Source: a virus. From it: a DNA stretch of 43,988 nucleotides. Both the position numbers and the translations under genes were made by a program. The notes beneath the pieces were generated by a model. That model was not told where the DNA came from. It was given only the letters and a program-made list of their open reading frames with translations, and did no database searches. Below, one piece after another: positions 28,589 through 34,710 of the stretch. The first letter of the stretch is position 1; the number at the start of each line of letters is the position of its first letter. Location of the stretch: positions 1-43,988 of the IMG/VR virus record IMGVR_UViG_3300010151_006521; one strand, written 5' to 3'.

Positions 28589-28789
28589 ATGGATGCAGAA
28601 CTTCTAAGCCAGCTCAAGGCCACCCTATATGCTCATGCCAAAACCGTTGAGTGCCTAGCGACACTTAACGCAATGCGTGTTGAGAACGAGGATCACAGAT
28701 CAAAAGGAAAACCCGACCCCCATCCCGCTGAGTCTTTCAGGGATGTAGCAACAGAGATTTCCCAATATGCCGAGGAGCTTGCAGACTAG
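28589..28789 (+). CDS. Small helical protein, unknown
   Basis: A 66-residue helical protein starting at ATG 28589 (MDAELLSQLK). An earlier in-frame ATG exists 40 codons upstream, but it lies inside the preceding gene and gives unlikely sequence. The end overlaps the XRE-type gene by 23 bp, a usual arrangement for a small co-factor of a regulator. TTGACA and TAGGCT, spaced by 17 bp, occur just upstream (28553-28581); the second hexamer is a poor -10 and would leave almost no leader. Confidence 0.5.
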   Translation: MDAELLSQLKATLYAHAKTVECLATLNAMRVENEDHRSKGKPDPHPAESFRDVATEISQYAEELAD

Positions 28790-29075
28790 CTTCGACACAC
28801 GCGAGGAAGCCTATTCTGCATTGCCAGACTGGCTTGGTCATTACCAGCCAGTAAACATATCCTCACAGTGGGTATTTGACTGGGAAGCGATTGGCTCACT
28901 TGTTAGGAAGCGGCGAATGAATACGGGGATGTCCCTGCGTTCAATGGCGAAGTGGATGAGCATCTCCGCGACATACCTTTCCGATCTGGAGAGAGGTCTG
29001 AGGCCGTGGCCTCTTGAGAGGTTACATGATGCGTCGAGTGTTTTGGATATGGCCGAGAGAAAACAATCTGAATAA
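28767..29075 (+). CDS. XRE-family helix-turn-helix regulator
   Basis: A 102-residue protein. Residues about 44-92 form a Cro/CI-type HTH: IGSLVRKRRMNTGMSLRSMA (helices 1-2), then KWMSISATYLSDLERGLRP (turn and recognition helix), with the SxxYLSxLERG pattern typical of the family. The N-terminal 40 residues are not part of the HTH and may mediate dimerisation. It probably regulates early phage transcription by binding a palindromic operator; candidates include the dispersed CCCTCCGGAGGG or ACAAGGCCTTGT (31896) sequences, but that is speculation. It overlaps the upstream gene and is directly followed by the next ATG. Confidence 0.8.
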   Translation: MPRSLQTSFDTREEAYSALPDWLGHYQPVNISSQWVFDWEAIGSLVRKRRMNTGMSLRSMAKWMSISATYLSDLERGLRPWPLERLHDASSVLDMAERKQSE

Positions 29076-29594
29076 ATGGCTAAAGAGGAAGAAATAGAAA
29101 CTCCGGAGGAGATCATTGAGAAGATCCTCCCCGAGGAGAAGGATCAGGTTAAGCAGTTAGTCACCGGGCTAACGAACGAGTTGATGGAGAAGGACCAACA
29201 ACTCCGAATGCTTCAAAAGGAGCTAAAACAGGCCATTAAGCGCAAGAAGCCAAAGTATGACCCGCGACTTGGCAAGGTTGCCATGGTGATGTTCTCCCGG
29301 CCCAAGGAGGAGGATGCCAAGATCAGGATGCACACCGCCGATAAGGTTCAGGCGAACTTGGCATTACAGACGGTGAAGAACATGCTCTCCGACTCCGATA
29401 ACGATTTCATTGGTGCCTATTTCCTATGCCCCATGAAGGGGTATGACGATGGGTATGAGAGACTCCAGACTAATGCCGAGGCTGCTTGGCACTTGTTTGA
29501 GTTGCTGGACAAGGACCTGAAAACACAAGACCCAGATGCTAAAAACCAAGATACCGGACAAGAGGACGAGGAGAAACCTCAGGAAGAAGAATAA
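29076..29594 (+). CDS. Charged protein of unknown function
   Basis: A 172-residue protein: an acidic coiled-coil N-terminus (about 1-52, TPEEIIEKILPEEKDQVKQL), then a compact alpha/beta-looking domain (about 55-145, KYDPRLGKVAMVMFSRPKEE; IGAYFLCPMKGYDDGYERLQ), then an acidic Glu/Gln/Asp tail. No catalytic motif is recognised. The ATG directly follows the XRE gene's TAA. Its 3' end overlaps the next gene by 59 bp in another frame, the overlap falling in the low-complexity tail. Confidence 0.6.
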   Translation: MAKEEEIETPEEIIEKILPEEKDQVKQLVTGLTNELMEKDQQLRMLQKELKQAIKRKKPKYDPRLGKVAMVMFSRPKEEDAKIRMHTADKVQANLALQTVKNMLSDSDNDFIGAYFLCPMKGYDDGYERLQTNAEAAWHLFELLDKDLKTQDPDAKNQDTGQEDEEKPQEEE

Positions 29595-29988
29595 CTTCAA
29601 GATCACAACGGAGGACTGTGGCTTCTGCTATGTCTCCTCTGGGATTGTCACCGGGTGTGACCCCGGGCGCGAGGCTGGCGAGGATGGCTATTGCAGTCGA
29701 TGCAGGTCGCCCCTGCCCCCCAAGGGGAAGATACTCTCGCAAAAGCGGCTTGAAGTTCTGGACGCTGACAAAGATAAAGTTGCGCTGGGATATGTCATTA
29801 AAGTAAAAAGAAAGCTCGACGGCAAAGAGGACTGGTATCTCTTCCACTGCACTGGGGGCGCTACGAGCAGGCTATTCGGGGCGATGGGGATGGATGCGGA
29901 GGGAATTAAGGGGTTCCTCGCGGAGAAAAACTTGGTAGCATTCTGGCCGAGTGGACCCGCTCTCTCATTCTGCCCATTTGCAACATGA
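29536..29988 (+). CDS. Zinc-ribbon protein, unknown
   Basis: A 150-residue protein with two CxxC knuckles (C28-C31 and C53-C56) expected to hold one zinc ion, then a beta-rich domain (KDKVALGYVIKVKRKLDG; WYLFHCTGGATSRLFGAMGM). The first 22 residues are very basic and overlap the previous gene; a later non-ATG start near residue 22 cannot be excluded. Zinc ribbons in small phage proteins are often nucleic-acid binding or host-protein binding. The stop overlaps the ATG of a tiny membrane protein (ATGA). Confidence 0.6.
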   Translation: MLKTKIPDKRTRRNLRKKNNFKITTEDCGFCYVSSGIVTGCDPGREAGEDGYCSRCRSPLPPKGKILSQKRLEVLDADKDKVALGYVIKVKRKLDGKEDWYLFHCTGGATSRLFGAMGMDAEGIKGFLAEKNLVAFWPSGPALSFCPFAT

Positions 29989-30071
29989 TAGCTGAAGACA
30001 CTGAGCTATTCGTCTTTCTGATAATCGCCACCTTGATAATTGCCTTTGCGTTGAAGACGTTGGACGAATAG
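29985..30071 (+). CDS. 28-residue single-pass membrane protein
   Basis: A very short gene whose ATG overlaps the preceding stop (ATGA) and whose TAG lies 2 bp before the next ATG. After an acidic start (MIAEDTE) comes one hydrophobic helix of about 16 residues (LFVFLIIATLIIAFAL) and a short tail KTLDE. Perfect fit between two coupled genes, a clean transmembrane segment and no stop within it argue it is translated. It could be a tiny holin-like, superinfection or membrane-anchoring protein; which one is unknown. Confidence 0.6.
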   Translation: MIAEDTELFVFLIIATLIIAFALKTLDE

Positions 30072-30073
30072 CA

Positions 30074-31030
30074 ATGGAGGACCCTACCAAGTCTATCCCG
30101 GCTGACCGGGAAAACATCATCAACCTCTCGCTGTGCGATGACTTGGTGCCCGGGGAGGTTTTCGCCGCGCTCAGGGAGAACATAAAGTCATACCGCCTGC
30201 GCGTGTGGGACAAGCTATTCTGCCGCGACAAGCTGGGACACAAGAAGATCACCCCGTGGGGGGTGTGGACTCACCGCAAGAAGGGTATGGCCAGCTTGGA
30301 GGGCTCGCTCAATAATGTCTGGCTCGACTCAGACCTCTCATCTCCATTTCTGGATGGTGAGAAACAGGAGTCCCTCCAAGAGGAGATGAGGCTCGGGGGA
30401 GGGGTGACATTGCAAGATAGCCTTTTTGCAAGAATGCAGGTCCGGTCGATAGCCCGGGATCTGATTTCCCATAGCGGGGATAATGTCCCCAAGGAGATAC
30501 TCGACCTGATTCCCTTGTTCCTCCCCCCAGAGGGAGAAGCAGTCAAAGATAAGTGGATATTCCTCGATTTGCCCTCATTGGCGACCCTGAGTTGGGACGA
30601 AATCAGCAATTGCGGCGAAAAGGTGTGGTTATTGTGGGGTTTAAGGGCCTGTCTGGCCGGATTTCCCGCAGCCGTGGTCAGTAGGGAGGGGATGTTGTCC
30701 CCAGAGAGGCCTTTATCGCCTGTTTCTGCCCGGTTTGACCCGATTCAGGCCGTAATTTCAGCCTGCTGGGCGCTAGGAGCGGCTGATGATTACCAAGTAG
30801 TCATCTCACTTGACCATCCAGTTAAGAAAAAAAGAGGGGCATACATCAGGGCCTCGTTCTCCGGGGAAGGGAGGTCCCGCCTGATCAGCACAAACGCCAA
30901 GCTGGGCAACTGGAAAGAGGCAAAACTAAACCCCCCATCGGGGATGGGCGACCAGACAGGGTCAGAGGTGGTCGAGAAATACAAACAGGCCAAGCACTCG
31001 TTCGTGAAGCGCCCCTCCCAATCACAGTAA
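30074..31030 (+). CDS. Unknown 318-residue protein
   Basis: I do not recognise this protein. The N-terminal half is mixed (SIPADRENIINLSLCDDLVP; FRDKL-like KLFCRDKLGHKKITPWGVW), the middle contains conserved-looking PKEILDLIPLFLPPEGE, and the C-terminal third has strands (DDYQVVISLDHPVKKKRGAY) and a helical end. No transmembrane segment, zinc site or NTPase motif is visible. It is the last gene before an intrinsic terminator, so it closes the 27654-31030 transcription unit. Confidence 0.6.
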   Translation: MEDPTKSIPADRENIINLSLCDDLVPGEVFAALRENIKSYRLRVWDKLFCRDKLGHKKITPWGVWTHRKKGMASLEGSLNNVWLDSDLSSPFLDGEKQESLQEEMRLGGGVTLQDSLFARMQVRSIARDLISHSGDNVPKEILDLIPLFLPPEGEAVKDKWIFLDLPSLATLSWDEISNCGEKVWLLWGLRACLAGFPAAVVSREGMLSPERPLSPVSARFDPIQAVISACWALGAADDYQVVISLDHPVKKKRGAYIRASFSGEGRSRLISTNAKLGNWKEAKLNPPSGMGDQTGSEVVEKYKQAKHSFVKRPSQSQ

Positions 31031-31037
31031 TAATTAA

Positions 31038-31076
31038 GCCCAGATCGGCGCAAGCCGGATGGGCATCATTTTTTTT
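31038..31076 (+). terminator. Intrinsic terminator closing the 27.7-31.0 kb unit
   Basis: An imperfect hairpin (GCCCA at 31038-31042 with TGGGC at 31060-31064; inner CGGC/GCCG) carries a GCAA tetraloop and is followed after four bases by eight T (31069-31076). It lies 7 bp after the stop at 31030 and separates that unit from the non-coding region. Confidence 0.85.
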
Positions 31077-31163
31077 CGGGAAAATGGGCACTTCCACCGC
31101 GTAAGCCACCAAGGAGCCAGTGCAGCAAGCCCATCAATGGTCATCAGACCCAAATCCCCATCT

Positions 31164-31222
31164 GGAGTCCCGTTCCATCCCCGGAGTCCCAAAATAGGGG
31201 TCCCAAAGCAATTAGGAGTCCC
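31164..31222 (+). repeat. GGAGTCCC iteron-like direct repeats
   Basis: GGAGTCCC occurs at 31164, 31183 and 31215, with a one-base variant GGGGTCCC at 31197. The spacings are 14-19 bp, all in the same orientation. Ordered direct repeats of this size are typical for initiator or regulator binding clusters. Confidence 0.7.
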
Positions 31223-31743
31223 GTATTCACCAGTAGAAGCCCCGGCCTAGACGTAAGGGTATCTTTACGTGGGGAGACCTCGGGCCCATGGGACCCAAAG
31301 CGGGGGTTGGGGTATGCCGGGGTGCCCCCTTGCAACAGTTGCAACTGATTGCAATGGCAGCGGGGTGTTGATAGTTGCCCGGGTGGCCATGGCTCTGGGG
31401 TGGCTGGCTGCAGTTGGCATGGCATGGCAGGCCAGCAGCAGGGGGATGCAATTGCAAGAGGGGGGGGTGGCAGCGTTCCACATGGAACATCAACAGCCAG
31501 TGGCAGGTCAGGCCATGGCCTCAGGCATCATGACAGGATGGTCGCCGTGCGAGGGGGGAGAGATGGTATGCCGGGGGGTGCTGTCTGCTGTCTCTCTATC
31601 TACTGTTGGTTGGCTGTTCACTGGCTGTTGGTGCTGGTCTCTCTCTATTGGGAGATCTTGTCTGGGATACAGGGGCGCGGGTAGGTTGGCCCTCCCCTTC
31701 CGGGGGCTGGCTCTGGACAGGTCTATAGTAGGGCGCCGGGGAG

Positions 31744-31761
31744 CTACCCTCCGGAGGGTAG
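31744..31761. repeat. Perfect 18-bp palindrome, intergenic copy
   Basis: CTACCCTCCGGAGGGTAG is perfectly self-complementary and almost identical to the coding copy at 4364. In RNA it would fold into a hairpin with a very small loop; as DNA it is a good two-fold operator. Confidence 0.85.
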
Positions 31762-32504
31762 GGTGAGTGGGATTCTCCCGGGAGACTGGCCGGGTGGCCC
31801 GGGGAGGGGGATTGCGGACAGCAGGGAGGGCTATTTCGCCCTTGTAATACAGGGGCTGGAAAGAAAGTTGCATTTTTTTGTCCAGCAGGGTTGACACAAG
31901 GCCTTGTTTGCTCTTTCCTTCAGGTCCCGGGGCAACCCGGGAGCTTCAGGGCCCTTCCCGCCACCTAGCCTCAGTTTGGCACGGCGGAAGCGGGGCGGGG
32001 ATCGCAAGGCTGGCCCCATTCCTGAAGCCGAGGTCTGATCCGGGTAACCCCGGTGCAGGCCCCCCTCAAGTAGCTAGGCGCTCGCCACAAGCTCTGATCT
32101 GAGGGGACAGCGACAGCCCCCCCGGGGTCAGGGCATGGTAACCAATCCATGCACGGCGGGGAGGGTCGGAGGCAGGGCGCAACGGAGTTGTGATTCCCCC
32201 TCGAAGAGAAGGTCCTGAAAGGGTGCCCTTCTCACCAGCAGCAACCGCTCATTCCTGAGCTACCCTGATCCCCGGGATGCATCCTTAGACGGTTCATCGC
32301 CAGCACATCCCCGGACAAGATCAGCAAGGACCAGCAGGGAATGAGGAACGCCACAAAGTGGCAGCAGCGGAGAGGTTAGAAGCTTGCAAGATCGCCAAGA
32401 CGGTGGAGGTGGCAGCGGTGCCCCCAATTCTCATGAGATGGGCCCAGAGCGATTACCCTTGCGAGCCACAAGACGGTGGAGGCTGTCCCGATTCCCGGGA
32501 CGGT

Positions 32505-32593
32505 TTCCCCTTCAGCTTCTCTCCCTCCGGGGGGGCGGCTGAAGGGGTGACCCGGAATGATCCGGGCCCCGTTAACAATCCGTAGCAGATACC
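32505..32593 (+). promoter_or_regulatory. Structured leader, copy 1
   Basis: An 89-bp leader ending right at the ATG at 32594. It has a perfect 10-bp stem (CCCCTTCAGC 32507-32516 with GCTGAAGGGG 32538-32547) whose loop carries CTCCCTCCGGGGGGG, a second hairpin CCCGG-AATGAT-CCGGG, and the constant tail GTTAACAATCCGTAGCAGAT. A second copy stands before 33060. The three differences in the long stem all keep pairing (C-G to T-A, G-C to G-T, C-G to T-G), which is strong evidence for an RNA element. There is no Shine-Dalgarno sequence. Confidence 0.75.
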
Positions 32594-32944
32594 ATGCAAT
32601 TATCAGTCAATTATTCAGCCGTTGAGACCTTTAATGACAAGGCCCCAACCCTCGCAACTCGCTCCTTTAAAATCGGCAAACACGCCGTCACTCTGGAAGC
32701 GATTGTAGACGCCTACTACACCTTCAATACCCGGGTTGGATTGAACGGCGCAAAGCCTTCATTCCACGGTGACTTGGATTGGAAAACCAACGGCATTGGA
32801 GAGCGGCGACTCTGGCGGGAACAGGACCGCCTGTTGGAGGAAGTCGCGAAGGCCACCCCGCTCCACGGCCCGGCATTCGGCTTGCGTCACCGTGATCCCT
32901 ACAGTGGCTTCAGCCGGGGCCCGTGGGCTTCTTACTCAGGCTAG
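32594..32944 (+). CDS. Small protein behind leader copy 1, unknown
   Basis: A 116-residue protein. The core (about 10-90) mixes strands and helices (MQLSVNYSAVETFNDKAP, ITLEAIVDAYYTFNTRVGLN-type, GERRLWREQDRLLEEVAKA). The last 25 residues are rich in Gly, Arg and aromatics (FGLRHRDPYSGFSRG). It shares its complete leader with the AAA+ ATPase gene downstream, so the two are probably co-regulated. It might be a partner or inhibitor of the AAA+/vWA pair, but no family is recognised. A CCCTCC palindrome variant follows the stop directly. Confidence 0.65.
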   Translation: MQLSVNYSAVETFNDKAPTLATRSFKIGKHAVTLEAIVDAYYTFNTRVGLNGAKPSFHGDLDWKTNGIGERRLWREQDRLLEEVAKATPLHGPAFGLRHRDPYSGFSRGPWASYSG

Positions 32945-32952
32945 GCGACAGG

Positions 32953-32968
32953 CTCCCCTCCGGGGGAG
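32953..32968. repeat. CTCCCC-TCCG-GGGGAG hairpin after the small gene
   Basis: A variant of the dispersed palindrome: six-base arms with a four-base centre, 8 bp after the stop at 32944 and just before leader copy 2. There is no T tract, so it is not a standard terminator. Confidence 0.65.
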
Positions 32969-32971
32969 TCA

Positions 32972-33059
32972 TCCCTTCAGTTTCTCTCCCTCCGGGGGGG
33001 GCGATTGAAGGGGTGACCCGGAATGATCCGGGCCCCGTTAACATCCGTAGCAGATACAA
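32972..33059 (+). promoter_or_regulatory. Structured leader, copy 2
   Basis: An 88-bp leader matching copy 1 nearly base for base from the long stem to the ATG at 33060. The stem is TCCCTTCAGT (32972-32981) with ATTGAAGGGG (33004-33013), with two wobble pairs. The second hairpin CCCGG-AATGAT-CCGGG and the tail CATCCGTAGCAGATAC are identical. It precedes the MoxR/CobS-like ATPase. The duplicated leader should give both genes the same response. Confidence 0.75.
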
Positions 33060-34598
33060 ATGAGCGTAAACATTACTCATGCAAGAAAGGTGCTTGGCCT
33101 GATGGTCAAGTACGCCCCGGAGGGCCACCCCCTCCATGGTCTCCCCGTCACGGCCATTCGCCAAGGTGCGAGCGGCTGGAATGGAGACCGCATCTGGCCC
33201 CTGTTCGAGTCCCTTGCTTCCCACTTGGGCGGCGACCGGGTGGCAATGGTTTCCTTCCTCCTCAACAAGGATGGCGAGGCCGCGCTGGACTATTGTTCCA
33301 GCTTTGACTTCACGCCATGGGTGGCCACCACTCTGGCGGGGTCGAGTGACGGCAATAACCCGGCCCCCCACATCTCATCGCTTTCCGCTGATGAGGTTGC
33401 AGCTGGTGTTCACAAGGCCCCGGCTGATGACAAGGCGGCGACACTGGCGGCGATCCTGACCGCTACCCTCTCTGAGGGTGACGCCAAGACCGGGGATCAG
33501 ATTGCGAAATTGCAGGCTGATCTCACCAAGCTGGCTGAAGCCATGGCTGGCGATATGGCCAGCGTCGAGGCCAAGGCTATCGAGGCCGCTGAGGCTGCTG
33601 CCAAGGCTGGTGGCGCCACCCTCGCCCCGGCTGCTTTGAAAGCCGCCGTCTCTGAGGCAATCACCGCCCTCGCCCCCTCCCCGGAGGTTGTCGAGAATGC
33701 CGCTGAGGGAGCCCGGGAGCTTCCTCCGCTGAAGTCGGTCGATGACCTGTTCAAGGAGCCCTCCGACTGGTTTGATTCCTTTTGCGGCTGGCTGGCCGCT
33801 GGAGTCAATATGGTCATGGGCGGCTCCTCCGGGGCTGGCAAGACCTACCCGGCCAAGCAGGCTTGCAACAAGCTAGGCCTGCCATGGAAGCTGATCAGCG
33901 GCAACGATGTGTTGCAGGCTGATGAGCTTCTCTTCACCGCCGGGATCAAGGGTGGCACCAGCTACTACAGCGACGGCCCCCTGACCCATGCCATGAGGCA
34001 CGGCTACGTGCTGATCGTGGACGAGGGCGACCTGCTCTCTCAGGCCACCAGCATGATCTTCAATGACGCGCTGGAATCCCGGGAGATTACGATCCCGCCC
34101 ACTGGCGAGGTTGTGAAGGCGGCGGCTGGCTTTGTAGTTGTGTTCACCTCCAACAGCATTGGAGATGATCAGGGCCACTACAACCGGGAAGGCTTCGACG
34201 CCTCCCTGAAGCAACGCCTGCTGTCAGTCATCGCCTCCCCTCTCCCCCAAGCGGAGGAGGTGGAGATTCTGCTGAAGCTGAAGCACCCCGATACCGGGGA
34301 CAGACTCAGCCGGGATGAGGCCACCTTGCTGGCCAAGTGGGCGAGCGTGAGCCGCCCCCTTCATTTCGGCTTGAACGGTCATGAATCCGTTCTAGAGGAG
34401 CCATGCTCCACACGAGTGCTGGTCAACGCCGGGTGTCTCTGGCTTGGCTACAGCAGGGAAACGGGAATGACCCATCCCGGCCTCAAGGAGACTGCCAGCG
34501 ACGTTCGCGAGTCCCTTTATAACACCTACGCTAACCGCGCTGGTGAAGAGGGCCGCGCCGCCCTCCGGGCTGCTGATCTGTGGATCTTCAGCTCCTAA
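33060..34598 (+). CDS. MoxR/CobS-like AAA+ ATPase
   Basis: A 512-residue protein. Residues 1-100 are an unrecognised domain, 100-225 an Ala-rich helical stretch, and 226-470 a AAA+ module: Walker A GGSSGAGKT (254-262), Walker B with D321-E322, sensor-1 VVFTSNS, arginine finger R386 (LKQRL). The short Walker B-to-sensor distance and the QRL motif fit the MoxR/CobS/CbbQ branch. Such ATPases work with a vWA protein; here the CobT-like partner follows after 112 bp. With no CobN or other cobalamin gene nearby, a metal-chelatase role is unlikely; remodelling of a protein complex (host takeover or virion maturation) fits better. It is expressed behind leader copy 2. Confidence 0.85.
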   Translation: MSVNITHARKVLGLMVKYAPEGHPLHGLPVTAIRQGASGWNGDRIWPLFESLASHLGGDRVAMVSFLLNKDGEAALDYCSSFDFTPWVATTLAGSSDGNNPAPHISSLSADEVAAGVHKAPADDKAATLAAILTATLSEGDAKTGDQIAKLQADLTKLAEAMAGDMASVEAKAIEAAEAAAKAGGATLAPAALKAAVSEAITALAPSPEVVENAAEGARELPPLKSVDDLFKEPSDWFDSFCGWLAAGVNMVMGGSSGAGKTYPAKQACNKLGLPWKLISGNDVLQADELLFTAGIKGGTSYYSDGPLTHAMRHGYVLIVDEGDLLSQATSMIFNDALESREITIPPTGEVVKAAAGFVVVFTSNSIGDDQGHYNREGFDASLKQRLLSVIASPLPQAEEVEILLKLKHPDTGDRLSRDEATLLAKWASVSRPLHFGLNGHESVLEEPCSTRVLVNAGCLWLGYSRETGMTHPGLKETASDVRESLYNTYANRAGEEGRAALRAADLWIFSS

Positions 34599-34607
34599 CA
34601 CTCCCGC

Positions 34608-34667
34608 TGCTACGGGTTGCACCCCGTAGCAATTGCGGGGTGCAAGCCTCCCCCTCCGGGGGGAGGC
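34608..34667 (+). promoter_or_regulatory. Mutually exclusive hairpins between ATPase and vWA genes
   Basis: Arm 1 TGCTACGGG (34608-34616) pairs with CCCGTAGCA (34623-34631), 9 bp. TTGCACCCCG (34617-34626), which overlaps that second arm, pairs instead with CGGGGTGCAA (34636-34645), 10 bp. Both cannot form at once. A third hairpin, GCCTCCCC/GGGGAGGC, follows (34646-34667) with no T run. This is the layout of an attenuator or switch controlling the ratio of ATPase to vWA protein; the function is inference. Confidence 0.6.
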
Positions 34668-34710
34668 ACCTTTCAAAACGCTAAACAACATTCAATCCAA
34701 TTCAATCATC

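Larger units (their letters stand above)
31077..32504. other. 1.4-kb non-coding region, origin- or ncRNA-like
   Basis: No credible gene: the only longer frames are low-complexity and lie within repeats. Contents: GGAGTCCC direct repeats (31164-31222); a hairpin ACGTAA/TTACGT at 31251-31270 exactly where the plus strand changes from C-rich to G-rich; three TTGCAA at 9-10 bp spacing (31330-31354); an 18-bp perfect palindrome (31744-31761); a GCAA-loop hairpin (31925-31942); hairpins GCATGG/CCATGC (32133-32152) and GAGAAGG/CCTTCTC (32206-32233); a 14-bp direct repeat CAAGACGGTGGAGG (32396-32409, 32469-32482). The left part resembles a replication origin (iterons plus skew switch), the right part (about 31890-32500) a structured RNA. 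Both readings are inference; an efficient terminator lies just upstream. Confidence 0.55.

Noticed and set aside
31269-31766. A 165-codon plus-strand frame in the non-coding region
   Set aside because: Trp/Gly/Cys-rich sequence from simple repeats, no leader, no coupled neighbour; looks like an accidental frame in G-rich DNA.
31891-31919. TTGACA followed by the palindrome ACAAGGCCTTGT
   Set aside because: No -10 hexamer at 16-18 bp; kept only as a possible operator candidate, not annotated.
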